This document shows, in pieces, positions 36,519-47,351 of a stretch of DNA of 64,000 nt. Numbering within the stretch: position 1 is the first letter of the stretch; every line of letters begins with the position of its first letter. Source of the DNA: Tanypteryx hageni (lineage: Eukaryota > Arthropoda > Insecta > Odonata > Petaluridae); NCBI GenBank assembly GCA_028673005.1, contig CM054117.1, forward strand, positions 53,753,370-53,817,369, in the 5' to 3' direction. The notes beneath the pieces are model-generated. The model ran no database searches and had not been told where the DNA came from. It was given only the letters and a program-made list of their open reading frames with translations. The position numbers were made by a program, and so were the translations under genes.

Positions 36519-37994
36519 CGTTATAATCATAGAATGTCTTTTCTTCAGCGCAAAAATTGAGTTCAAGCTCCCATTAAAACTTAAAGGGATGATTTTTCTT
36601 CCCATCTGGCAGCAAGAGCGAAGTATTCGTTATATGACGTACATATTGGCAGGGAAAAGTCTTTTTGTGCTCAGTAAAATTTCATCCAAACTATGGTGGA
36701 AATTATTTGAAAAATTGTTAAATACGTTCTTCTGGAACTACGACAGATGCGATGAGAATGTTAGCTTGCAGAAAATATTTCAAAAATTTGCCCTCTTTAA
36801 GGCTACTTTTGCAATTTTCCGACGAAATGACGAGTCTTTTTTTATCAAAACGGAGTGCATCATCTCATGTCGCATGTTTTCGTACGGAGTGATTCCACTA
36901 CAACACCGCTTACTTTTTCAACAAACCTGAGAAATCACCGTCCCACCAATTTAGTATGATCTCTTTCTTCTGCAAGCTCATTTGACGAGTAATAACGCAG
37001 AATTTTCAAGCGGTTCCACGAACTGCTGGTACGTATTTCTCTTTTTTTAGGCGCAAAATCGACATGGATACTCCGTCCATTGTTGTCGGCGTCACATCTG
37101 GTTCAAGTTTTAGAGCGCAGCTCCCCTAGCGGGATTCTCGGGTCGTCGAATTTTCCCACGAAAGTTCCCTCCGCCTCCCAAACGTATTCTGTCTTCTCCG
37201 CCTAACCCATATTCCCGTCCTTATCTCCACGATCGTTCGACCTTGTCTCCCAACAATCGTTTCCGCGCAAGTCTTCTCCGTGGAAATCTTTCACTTTCCC
37301 ACATCTTCAATTGGCTCCGAGCTCTTCCATCTGCCGTCTCACGCTTCTTACATTCTTTGTCCGACTCTCTTAATTTTTTCTATAATCCTTCATTTTTACG
37401 TTTTATGGCTCGAAATCCGCTTCAAACCTATATAATTGCGCGGTTTTCCTCGAGTCCCCACAGCCGGTTCATTAAAACAGAGTTTTTTTCCTCTCGAATC
37501 TTCGCGGTACACTCCGAAGAACATCCATCGCTGTTTACATAATTCCTTCCGGTGCTTTTAACGCTTTCTGGAAAATATGGAACCTTAAAACTATTTCTTT
37601 CTCCGTTCTATTGTGTCTTCTCTATAACAAAGGTTAAGCCTTTAACCTCCAGGACTTTTTTCTGCTTCCGTCTTAATTATAGTTGAGTCATACTACTTTG
37701 CTTCGAGATACCTCAGGTAAATAAACACGTATTCGCGCACGCCAAGTCTGTAAAATTAATCGTCTTTATTTCACCACCTTAACTTAATAAGAGAAAATCT
37801 GAACTGTGATAGGTGATAAGCTCATTTTTTCCGCAAAAACAAAGTCGTTAATCACAAACATGACTTGATGCACTTAAGTCTTTTTTAAAACTTCATGATG
37901 ATAAAAACCTATAGTGCTATTCGCAAACTATTATTTTTACCGCACGTGCTCATACATTTAAGATTATATGATTACTTTTGATCTGACAACGAAT
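36519..37994. other. No recognisable gene
   Basis: A 113-codon plus-strand frame (36,589-36,930) has no recognisable domain. A T-rich acceptor-like site near 37,050 leads only to short stop-containing frames. Confidence 0.45.
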
Positions 37995-38098
37995 CTAGAA
38001 AGGAATTTTTCTCGCTCGCTTACAAGCTATCTCTCAGATAATCGTAAAAAGGTTAAGAAACCCCATATATGCCTTTCGGCTACAAAACTGTCACCTAT
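37995..38098 (-). repeat. Degraded hammerhead-family fragment
   Basis: TTTCGGCTACAAAACTGTCACC (38,074-38,095) corresponds to the minus-strand GTAGCCGAAA core side of the 33.2-kb repeat. The CTGAAGA strand is lost. Confidence 0.35.
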
Positions 38099-38276
38099 TG
38101 TAAATTTCAATCAGCAATAACAATTATTATAATCAAATAATAGTGTATCACCGCTGATTACGGCAACTCTGTTATCAAAATGAGCATCTGGTTTTCCAGG
38201 CCACTTTTTATGGCTATAGCCTCGTTTGATTTTGTCCATACGGCGAGTTCGATAATTCTCTATCAGTGTACCGTCA

Positions 38277-38352
38277 ATTCGTCGCGGGAAATTCGTCACA
38301 AGACAAATTCGTCGCGTGGCTAATTCGTCGCGAGGTAAATGCGTCGTAGAAC
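38277..38352. repeat. 16-bp minisatellite with ATTCGTCGCG motif
   Basis: Units start at 38,277, 38,291, 38,307, 38,323 and 38,339, so spacing is 14 then 16, 16 and 16 bp. Each opens with ATTCGTC or a close variant followed by a variable 8-9 bp. Confidence 0.75.
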
Positions 38353-39600
38353 TTTCTCTATCGAAGTTCGTCGTTGTTCAAAAGTTCTCACGACATTAAA
38401 GAATTACTTGTCACCCTAAACAACTCAAGTCGCGTGGTATTCTAGTGCGGAACATCTGTACTTAATGCATCACCTATCGCTATATACGACATTCCCCATT
38501 ACCTTTTTAGCCTACATCGCAAACACGACGAATCTCATTTTTTCTACGCAGGGTATATTGACGGCTCTGGGTAAATCATTGCATGCTGGCATACGATATT
38601 CAGATCACCCTATCGAATTTAATGGGTCGTTACCGTCCAATCCATCCAGCAGCGACGTTCCTTCGTGGGAGGTCTACCGAAGACGAGGATTTTCCCGCGC
38701 CGCAGGCGATGGTAAATAACAAGGATTTTTTGTTCCCAGGCGATCGAAAAAAAGGCAACGTTAGCATCCTTCCCTTAAGAGCTTTTTAAGGTTTGCGCGG
38801 CTTTATCTACGCGAAAATTTCACACGCCCTGCGCATGCGTTTCAGTCTCGAGACGAAAGAAATCCCTCCTTAATGGCCGGCGAGCGATAAAAAAAAACTT
38901 CAAACGCGAGACGATAAATGGCACGATAATTACCGGAGATGTTTCCTTTCCCTTGGGGATCCCTTCCCTTCCCTATCGCGCGGCGGTGGTGGTCGAAACG
39001 ACCGCGCGCGCGAATCTCGATCTATATTCCTACGAAAGCTCCGCGGCCACCTTGGTGTCCCATCCGCGAACTAAAACGTCCGGTCGGAGATAGCGAGGTA
39101 AATTGGAGTCAATTAGAAATTGCGCTCGAATCTCTTCATCGGACGAAGAACACGTTTCCGCTCTCATACCTCGCGGCGCGCTCCACGGGATAAACAAACA
39201 CGATTGGCATCCCTCCTCCCTCTCCTATTTATCGTTTTTTTCCTCCCGTAACCAACCCCTCTTAACACTGATATGCTTAACGAAAAACCCTTCCGGAGTT
39301 CGCTACGGACGTCCTCGAACGCAATTCTTTCAGAGATTGCGCATTATCTCGTGAATAGATTATGAGGAATTCTCCGGCATCGGCGGGACCTTGATGGGAG
39401 GCGTTTAAGAGGTTTGGAGAGACGGTTAGCCATTTAAAGGGATCGGTTTATTTAAGTTTATCGGCTCGTTGGGTATGGTTGAGGAAATGTGGTGGGTGGT
39501 TTGGTGGCCTCTGGAGATGCCTTCTTAGGTTACAGGGGGAGGGAAGAAAGGGATGGAGGGTAGAGGTCGTGTGGGGTGGATGAGGCAAGGATTTGCAGTC
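38353..39600. other. No recognisable gene
   Basis: GC-richer stretch at 38.6-39.2 kb with 84-codon frames and no domain. Confidence 0.45.
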
Positions 39601-39995
39601 TTAGAGCGTGCGAGTCCGATCAATCCTTCGTTTTTTTTCCTCCCATCTTGTCTTTTCGCTTACTTCCTGTTGTGACGTTCGCTTTTACCGCCTCACTCAA
39701 ACTCTTCTTTACCTCTCGCACCCTCCTTTTACGTACGCCATAGGGATAGTCTGCCCACTCTCCCTAACCTCTTCTCTTCCTCCCTGCTTCTCTCATTCTC
39801 TACTATTTCCTCTCACGGTTTTTTCCTCTCGCGATCTTTCTCTCACACTCTCCCTCCATTACTTCTTCCCCAATCCTCTCCCTCCCTTAACTTCTCTCAG
39901 GATACCATTTCCCTCAATCTCTCTCACCCTTATCTCTCTCTCTCACATTTTTTCCTCTCTTTCTACCGCCATCTCTTCCTCTTTCCTTCCATAGA
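39601..39995. repeat. Pyrimidine-rich low-complexity tract
   Basis: Long C/T-rich sequence with CTCTC clusters. The 128-codon plus-strand frame is Ser/Leu/Pro-rich and composition-driven. Confidence 0.75.
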
Positions 39996-39999
39996 TTAT

Positions 40000-40272
40000 C
40001 ACTTTATTTATCTGTGTTTAATATGCTGTCTTCTTTTTCATCATTGTACGTTTCTTCTCTCGAGCGTAATTTTATTTTTATTTTACTGCTATGTGTCATG
40101 TTTCATTCTGCCGTATTGATATTTCTGCCTGCTTTGTTGTCTTATGTTGCTTTCTCATTTATATAATAATTTATTATTTGTTGTTAAATCCATTGTAATA
40201 GGCCTAATGGTGTTTGTTTTTGGATTTTACTTGCACAAATAAAGAAATAAATTAAAATTGGGATTGGGATTG
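40000..40272 (+). mobile_element. Non-LTR retrotransposon 3' end, 5'-truncated
   Basis: TTTGGATTTTACTTGCACAA is followed by AATAAA-containing sequence and ends in a short ATTGGG repeat (about 40,255-40,272). A 3' UTR with an AATAAA signal and a simple-repeat tail is typical of LINE copies truncated during reverse transcription. No reverse transcriptase sequence is retained, so the clade is unknown and the 5' border is approximate. Confidence 0.5.
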
Positions 40273-40645
40273 CAATCTCGCTCAAATGAATGCATTTATG
40301 TATCACACCCTCTCACCTTGTCTTTCCCTTAACCATCTCTGTCATTCTATTTCTAATCCATTCTTTCTCCCTATTACCCATCCCCCATCTTCCGCCTCTT
40401 CTATTATCCTACATTCTCTCATTCCCTCTCACCCTCTCCCTTATATGATATTAATGTATGTACATATGTATGTATTTATAAATGATTTTTTCTCTTTCTT
40501 TCAAATTATTGTTTTTTCCTCTGAACTGTTTAGGAATTTTTCGCTGTTTTTTACACTTCTCTTCTTAGGTGTTTTCCACAGTGGGACATTTTTTTCTGTT
40601 TAAACAAAGCTGATACACAGTTCTTTTCGACCCACATAACTAACA
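40273..40645. repeat. Pyrimidine-rich DNA between retrotransposon tails
   Basis: C/T-rich sequence with a 105-codon frame lacking domains. Confidence 0.5.
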
Positions 40646-40646
40646 A

Positions 40647-40857
40647 TATTCTTTGGTAATACTTTATGATCTGTTAACCAATATATAACTAATTTGTGAT
40701 TAATATGTAATTAATATGTATTCATTTGTAATACATGTGTAATTAATGTTATTAATGTGTAAATATTGTGATTACATGACAAAAGGGTTCAATGTAAGAA
40801 GGGACTATATGGTCTCAATTTCGCCCTAAATAAAGTCGTTTGTCTGTCTGTCTCCTT
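40647..40857 (+). mobile_element. LINE-type 3' tail, copy A
   Basis: From TATTCTTTGGTAATAC to AAATAAAGTCG plus a GTCT-repeat tail. It is a close direct repeat of the next entry, 224 bp away at the left edge and 210 bp at the right. The segment GTAAGAAGGGACTATATGGT through TCGCCCTAAATAAAGTCG is also shared with the tRNA-SINE at 55.1 kb. It holds no coding sequence. Confidence 0.65.
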
Positions 40858-40870
40858 TTTCTCACTCTCC

Positions 40871-41067
40871 TATTCTTTGGTAATACTCTGTGATATATTA
40901 ACCAATATATAATTAACTTGTAATTAGTATGTATTTTATTGTAATTTCTATAGAATTAATTTCTTTAAATATTGTAACTACTTATATGACAAAAGGGTTC
41001 AATGTAAGAAGGGACTATATAATCTCAATTTCGCCCTAAATAAAGTCGTTTGTCTGTCTGTCTGTCT
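40871..41067 (+). mobile_element. LINE-type 3' tail, copy B
   Basis: This repeats copy A with about 80-85% identity by eye and carries a longer GTCT tail (about 41,049-41,067). Its left edge starts ten bases after a CTCACTCTCC that follows the tail of copy A. It is either an independent truncated insertion in the first tail or a tandem duplication. Confidence 0.65.
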
Positions 41068-41350
41068 ATTTCTCACATCTATTTCTCTCTCATTTTTCTC
41101 ACTCTACCTCTCTCTCTCTCTCCTCTCCTATCTCCCTCTCTGTTACCTCCCTCTCACTCCCCCTCTTTCCTTCACACATTCCTTTCCCTAACATTCCTCC
41201 ATTTCCTCTCACCTTTTCTCTCCCAGTCCCTTCCCTCTCTAACTATCTACCTCGCCTTCCTCCCCGTCTCCTCCTCCCCTTCTCCTCCATCTTTCTTCTC
41301 GTCCTCCCCTTCTCCTCCATCTTTCTTCTCGTCCTCCTTTCCTCCCACCT
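41068..41350. repeat. Pyrimidine-rich tract with 30-bp tandem duplication
   Basis: CTCTC-rich sequence contains two 30-bp units at 41,281-41,310 and 41,311-41,340 (TCTCCTCCATCTTTCTTCTC...) differing at two bases. Confidence 0.85.
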
Positions 41351-41432
41351 TCTCTTCACCTTTCCTTCCGCGGAGTGCGCGACCCCCTCGCATATGAGCC
41401 TCGCGGGAACCAACACCCCTTTTCCGCGTGCG

Positions 41433-41448
41433 TTATATATATAAAAGG
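41433..41448 (+). promoter_or_regulatory. TATA-box-like site
   Basis: TTATATATATAAAAGG matches a strong TATA element, lying in locally GC-richer sequence. No gene is recognisable downstream, so promoter function is only a possibility. Confidence 0.15.
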
Positions 41449-42434
41449 AAGGGACCGGGTTCCACACCCTATACCGAACGCCCACCCGACGCATATAAAA
41501 AATACATTATAATGGCCTTTTTTCCTCCCTATCGTTCGAGAACTTTCAGCGCCGAGGGTCATCGTCTTCGTAGTCGTTTTGTGGAAACTTTCTAGTTTCT
41601 CGTCGGAGGGATTACGTGTCCGCTCCTTTCAGAAGAGGATGCATAAGGAGGGATTTCCCCGCTGACTTTTGCATTTTTCCTCATTTCTCTGATATTTCCC
41701 ACTATTTGTCGTTCGTTTTTTTCGTTCAAACGAAGTTATTATGTAGTTTTTGATCGGCGGCGCTGTTTGCTACAGTATGACCTATCAGGATTCTAAAAAT
41801 TTCAACTTAACCTCCGAACGTTTTTTATTTGCTAAACCTATTAGTTCTTAGATTGTAAACCACATTATTTTCAACAATAAAAGCCGTTCTTTATAGCGAT
41901 TTGTCACATTTAGGACAACGTAAGTATTTAACAGATAGGTATTAGCGATAGGTATTACACCTTTATATTTCCATTGGCTCGAGTAGGAGACGATCTTATT
42001 CTTTTAATTGTTAGTCGAGTATCCGTACCTGGATATAAATAACGGCCAAAGACATTACCACAATTACTAACAGTGAATGGAAACAAACTAGTAAACTATG
42101 AATTTATAAATATTTCCCGAAAGTAAAGCGTTGCATTTCTATTGGAAAACAGGAGTGACCTCTCAGATTTTTTAAATACAAACGAGAAATTTTCAACTCC
42201 AAATTTTTATTTTTTCTTTAGAGCTGCTTCTGAAATTAGAGGTGGCCCTATAATTCAACCAGCATGGCAATGCTATATTTATTAGTGACATTTATCTGTT
42301 AATAATTTATCGTTGCTGTGAACCCATAATAGATAATAACATGGAAATAAGATAATATTAAATCCATTGATTTAAAATCATAGGAAAATATTTAACATAA
42401 TCTAATAAATTTTCCTTCTCTTTTTTCCCCTCAG
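41449..42434. other. No recognisable gene
   Basis: AT-rich, possibly intron upstream of the candidate exon at 42,435. Confidence 0.4.
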
Positions 42435-42478
42435 GTCAAGCGATCGCGTCGGGACGTTCCAGAAAAAAAAGGAAAGAG
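42435..42478 (+). CDS. Candidate 44-bp internal exon
   Basis: A branch-point-like TCTAATAA, a long pyrimidine tract and CCCCTCAG end at 42,434. A strong donor GAG|GTGAGG follows 42,478. The 44-bp segment is GC- and CpG-rich against AT-rich flanks, and all three frames are open. They read VKRSRRDVPEKKGK, SSDRVGTFQKKKER or QAIASGRSRKKRKE. The last has a basic cluster like a furin site, nuclear signal or juxtamembrane patch. The length (3n+2) means skipping it would shift the frame. I recognise no gene. The composition contrast and two good splice sites make this the best coding candidate in the window, but no neighbouring exon is seen. Confidence 0.33.
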
Positions 42479-43874
42479 GTGAGGAACGAACTTATTTATA
42501 ACCATTGCTCGATAGTTTCCCGGAACGCCTTCCAGCGAAAAACTTGCTTGTCTCATACATTCCCGATGCAAATCTCATTCATCACCATTTTACATTTTCT
42601 CCCGAAGCTCGCCCCAGTCCCTTGTAATGAACAATACCGAATTCTTGTCACCTCACCCTTTGCCTTTACGTGTGCGAGCGAGTTTGTGCGTGTGCGTGGT
42701 GTGTGCCATCTCCTACCGCGATCTCCCTACAACAAAGACATTTTTCCACTCCCAAAAATTCCCGTTATCTCTCCTCCCCCCAACCCCTCCCTCATTTCTC
42801 CTCCCATGCATTTTATATATTCAATCCATTCTCACATTCCAATTCCCACTCTCCCGCTTTAATCTCCACTTAGCCATTTCTCTCCTGACCATGACGCACT
42901 GCTTCAACCCCCACACGCATGCACACATACGCACGTAAAGGCGAAATCCATCTTCCTTGCAATATGTAAGGAGCGAAGCCAAGTCGTTGTTACTCGTCCT
43001 GTTTTCTCCCCCTTTTAAACGCCAAACCCCCTCCCCAGGTCCGTTTTATAATAGGAGCGAGTTACTCCTCTTTTAAAACCTTTAATATTTAAGCTCGCTC
43101 ACCTGTCTTGTGATGCGCTAATTTATTCCACCCAACAACGCCGCCAGGTCATTGTTCTCCATTGCACGCTTCCCTCTTACTTGTTCCCCTCCCCCCCTCA
43201 CTTCTCCCTCCCGCTTTCTCCTCCTCAACGCTCCCTATTCTCTCATCCTATTCTATTCCCGCCGCACACCATGCGCCATACACCTTTTCCGTACGTCCCG
43301 TGTTACTTGCTCCTCGATTCTCTCTCGATAAACCATTTAAATCCATCTTAGTACCGCTCGTGTGTGTGTTTGCGCATGCGTGTGAGAATGTCAGTTCGTG
43401 TGTGTGGTCTTCTAGAGGCATTATACAGTTAGGCGATTTGACTCCCTCTCTATCTCTCCGGTGCACTGACGTAACCTGCATTTTTGCCCACTCGCTTAGC
43501 GGGGCGAAAAAAATACCTTACGCGCAGAACGGTACATTGAGAAGCGGAATTAAAAGAGAGATGTTTGCGCGCGCGGGCGTTGTTACGTTTTGCTTTTTTT
43601 TTACCCCAACGACTTCTGAAAGGTGTCCGAAAGCGTTAGCGCACGGGTTCGTCATAAGGTGCAAGTTATACGGGACTGAGGAAATAAAGGGACGGATAGA
43701 TTTGTCTCGACTTGCCGCGTTCGACGTGTTTTGATGAATGGCGCCGATCGGTTGAACGGAATAAATTTTCCTCATCTGATGGTCTCATTTTAAACGGTTA
43801 CATAAAATATAAGTCGTGGGTCTTGAGTTCGTCATTTTTTCAGATTGTACGAAAACCTATTTAATCTGACCCAT
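42479..43874. other. No recognisable gene; pyrimidine-rich patches
   Basis: A 190-codon plus-strand frame (43,162-43,734) begins in C/T-rich sequence and has no recognisable domain. GT/CG-rich microsatellite-like phrases occur near 42.67-42.70 and 43.36-43.41 kb. Confidence 0.45.
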
Positions 43875-43884
43875 AAGCATATTG

Positions 43885-44103
43885 GGAAATTGGAAACAAG
43901 GAAAATCTGCTGTGTCCGGGAATCGAATCCGGGTCTTCCACTTGCCGGGCGGATATTCTACCACTGAACTATCGTAGGAGAGTGATTTTTCTGTTTCAGA
44001 ACGTTTGATTCATAGCATAGCAGATTTTTCTCGTTTCCAATTTCTCATTATTCCACCTCATGCCTGAAGCATAGGGATCATTTGATCAATCAATTCCATC
44101 TGC
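43885..44103 (+). mobile_element. tRNA hairpin retroposon, copy 4 (centre inverted)
   Basis: A 219-bp element between 10-bp duplications AAGCATATTG (43,875-43,884 and 44,104-44,113). Inverted repeats lie at 43,886-43,914 and 44,016-44,044 (29 bp, a few mismatches), followed by the conserved tail with ATGCCTG...GCATAGG. Taking the tail as 3', this copy is on the plus strand, yet its tRNA-like body (43,909-43,978) and leader are on the minus strand, with the leader adjoining the right repeat. In copy 1 the tRNA is on the same strand as the tail and adjoins the right repeat. Exchanging the orientation of everything between the repeats converts one arrangement into the other. Confidence 0.75.
43909..43978 (-). 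pseudogene. tRNA-Gly-like sequence inside copy 4
   Basis: A-box-like TAGTTCAGTGG (43,961-43,971) and B-box GGATTCGATTCC (43,919-43,930) are on the minus strand, with the same CCGGCAA anticodon loop and TCCGC/GTGGA stem as copy 1. The acceptor stem is more damaged (CCTACGA against ACACAGC). Confidence 0.65.
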
Positions 44104-44185
44104 AAGCATATTGTAATGCATAAGCTGACGTTCCATTCCATGAGAAAAGGAAATTATATTTCACATGTTTAAGACATCTTCAATA

Positions 44186-44350
44186 TACAGGGTGTCCGCA
44201 AGAAACCTTTACAAATTTTTATCGTTGTTACTTTTTAATAAAGATACAATAAAATAAAATCAATTTTTATTAAATTCTGCAAAAAACCTTTTTTAAATGA
44301 TCCTTCAATATGAAAAAACTGTACATTTTTATCTTGCTTTATTAAAAAAT
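44186..44350 (+). mobile_element. Possible DNA-transposon terminus (TACAGGGTGTCC)
   Basis: TACAGGGTGTCCGCAAGAAA resembles TA-flanked transposon ends common in arthropod genomes and is followed by AT-rich sequence. No reverse-complement terminus is found within the next kilobase, so it is probably a fragment. Confidence 0.25.
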
Positions 44351-45130
44351 TATGAGTAATCAAGGATTCTTATGGACACAGTTTCCGCCTTCCAATGGAC
44401 GACCTTTAGATAAAATATCAAAACGTCTATTTCGGTTATGATAGGGCACGCTGATAAATGTATATTAATATGCCACCCAGAAGGGTATCTAATCGTAAGT
44501 GTTAGATGCGCGCCGCTGAACATTAAATACACGCCCAACATTCTTGAACTATGAATTTTTAAATTTCTTCCCGGATGAAGGACCTCGATAAACATTGGTA
44601 ACGGGATATTCTATATTTGCCCTTGTGATGAAAGTCTCCAATTAAGGAAGCCGTTGGCACCCATCTTCTATGCAACCAAGAATGTATTTCAATAACACTC
44701 ATTTAATAAAATTGCTCTTTTAATTTTAAAAACTTATATATTTAGGCGTAGTAACGTGCAATAATTCTTTTATGTCAATTACATTCAAACGATATATTTT
44801 TATGTATTTTTTATCCTCATAAACCCATTTCAAAAATGTGGAGCAGGAGTAAAATAAAAATTTAAATATTACTTAAAAGGTAAAAAATAGTTCTTATAAA
44901 TTATCATGGCAGTTACGAATTCATCCCCTATTCAAAACTTATATTCTGACAACGAAATCCAGTCCAGAAGGTCCGTATATGCTAACTGAACCCAACAACC
45001 CAAGAGGTAAAAATTCATAAAACGTCCATTAGCGAATGGGCTTCAAAACGTCGTCTTTTGATTAAATAAATCCTTAACACTAAAAACAAAACAAAGAAAT
45101 CTGCGACTTTATTCATGATTTCACATCCAG
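44351..45130. other. No recognisable gene
   Basis: An 81-codon minus-strand frame (44,350-44,595) has no recognisable domain. Confidence 0.45.
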
Positions 45131-45419
45131 CTTGACTCATATCCCAGCATCCATTCAACATGCATCTTCACCTCATCCCTCTTACCTTTCGCTCGCATCG
45201 TATCTCTCCATCTTTCCCCTTAACCCCACTCCCATGCCGTCATTCATCGTCCGTAACCCTATCTCCAATCCCTCCACAGTCATTTTCTCCTTTTCCTCCC
45301 TCCCTACCTCCCCTACACCTCCATTCCATCCCCGCGCAACTCCATTTTCGACTGCGAGTCCCGGGAGTGAGGTGCCAAACGGTGATGTCACTCGGGTCGA
45401 ATCACGATCCCTCTGGCTT

Positions 45420-46400
45420 CTTTTCCTTGAGAGAGAAAAAGAAAGAGGGAAAGAGAGGGAGAGGGAGAAGAGAGAAGGGGAGAAGAGAGATAATAAAGGG
45501 GGAGAGGGAGAAGAGGGGGAAAGAGTAAGAAAGAGGTAGAGAGGGGGAAGAAGATAGAGAAGAGGGAGAGAATAAGGGAATGGGAGTGTAAGAAAGAGGG
45601 AGAGCGAAAGATGGAGAGGGATAAGAGAGAGAGGGAGAAGAGAGAGAGAGCGAAAAGAGAGTGGGAAAAGGGGGAGAGGGAGAAGAGGGAGAGGGAGAAG
45701 AGGGAGAGGGAGAAGAGGGAGAGGGAGAAGAGGGAGAGGGAGAAGAGGGAGAGGGAGAAGAGGGAGAGGGAGAAGAGGGAGAGAGAGAAGAGGGAGAGGG
45801 AGAAGAGGGAGAGAGAGGTAGAGGAAGAGAGGGGGAGAGAGAGGTAGAGGCAGAGACAGAGAGAGGTAGTTGGAGAGGAAGAAGAGGCAGAGAGGAGAGT
45901 GAGAGGAGCGAGGGAAAGAGGAAAAGGTAGATACAGAGTGAGAGGAGGTAGAGAAGAGAGAAAGGGGGTGGTAGAGTGAGAGAAGATAGAGAGGAGAGAG
46001 GGGGAGAAGGAGAGGTAGGAGGAGAGTGAGAGGAGGCATAGAGGGGGAGAGGGAGAGGTAGGAGAGTGAGAGGAGGCAGAGAGGGGGAGAGGGAGAGGTA
46101 GGAGAGTGAGAGGAGGCATAGAGGGGGAGAGGGAGAGGTAGGAGAGTGAGAGGAGGCAGAGAGGAGAGAAAGAGGGTGTTTGAGAAGAGGGAAAGGGAAA
46201 CAGAGAGGGGGTACGGAGGAGAGAGGAATAGAGTGAGAGGAAGAAGAGAGGGAGACAGCGAAATAAAGATATGAAAAATAGGAGGTAGATAGCAAGAGAA
46301 GTGAGGAGGAGGGGAAGAGAGAAAGAGGGAGATAAAGAGAGAGAGGGAGAGATAAGGGGAAGAGGGGGGAGAGGGGAAGAAGAGGCGAAGATCGAGTGGA
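45420..46400. repeat. 1-kb purine-rich tract with nested tandem arrays
   Basis: The plus strand is almost pure G/A for about 980 bp. It contains a 15-bp array (unit GGAGAGGGAGAAGAG, about 9.5 copies, 45,673-45,815) and a roughly 40-bp array (units starting GGTAGGAGAGTGAGAG at 46,057, 46,097 and 46,137, preceded by a 43-bp variant at 46,014). Minus-strand frames of 243-448 codons are Ser/Leu/Pro artefacts of the stop-free pyrimidine strand. Confidence 0.95.
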
Positions 46401-47350
46401 GTGGAGAGGATGAATGACAACCTAAAGGAGACGGTTTGTGAGCGGAGGAGGGCGTGGAGTGAAAGAGAAGGACTTTCGACTTGACAACCTTCCAGGTTTT
46501 GCGAGGATCTTCTTCGAGGTCCTAGCATGATGATAATGCCAGCGAGTTTTATTTCACAGAGCTGTGCAAATAAAAATCACGGATTCCTCCCATACTAGCA
46601 TTCTACGCCATAACCAATTTTAAGTATCAGTCAATGATATATAAAACTGATGAATAACAAAAACCATGATGATTTCTAGGAATAATTTTAAATTTCACCC
46701 CACAGATATGGAGATATGGAGGTGGTGATAATTATTCTGAAAATGCTGTTGTACAAATTGAACAAGAGATGATCTGAGGCATACCATCTTCGTATAAATC
46801 TCTAAATTTCAAAATGCAGGACATTATATATGTATAGGCTAAACGAAAACAATTATTCATGATGCAAGAGCAGGTTGAACCGCAATTTTGATGAAACCTT
46901 TACGTGTAGAAAGTTTCAATTGCCCGAATCCATCAAATCTTAGAAAGCTCCTTGCTTTCCTTAAAAACGGTTATTCACGGAAGAATAGAACTAAACGATT
47001 TGATCAAAAAATGGCATCATAGGACGAGTTTCAAAGATGTGAAAGCGTGTTTTATTCAAAAGTTTCTAAACTAAAAAGAAGTAACTTTTTGCATGCATCC
47101 GGACTAGTCCGTTCTGCTTTTAGGTATTCACTCGTCCCCCCCAATAACACGAAGGACGTCTTCTGAAAAACTGCCGTGTAAGATGATTCCGTGTTATGTG
47201 AACACAGCTTTACATACTGAAAGCAGGGTTGCCTTCCATACCCATTCAAGCGCCCTACTCCATACCCAAAATTCCCAAACCTCTCTCCGATGCACATTCG
47301 TCTACTAATAGAATAATTCAACAGGGAATTAGCGAGTTCGTCTTATGGCT
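46401..47350. other. No recognisable gene
   Basis: No supported feature. Confidence 0.5.
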
Positions 47351-47351
47351 A

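Noticed and set aside
37046..37125. Exon starting after a T-rich acceptor near 37,050
   Set aside because: All frames meet stops soon and no donor fits.
43162..43734. 190-codon plus-strand open frame
   Set aside because: The first third is C/T-rich low complexity and the rest matches no family I know.
45182..46528. 448-codon minus-strand open frame and overlapping 243- and 297-codon frames
   Set aside because: They are Ser/Leu/Pro repeats read from a pyrimidine strand that cannot contain stop codons. No domain, and all frames are open at once.
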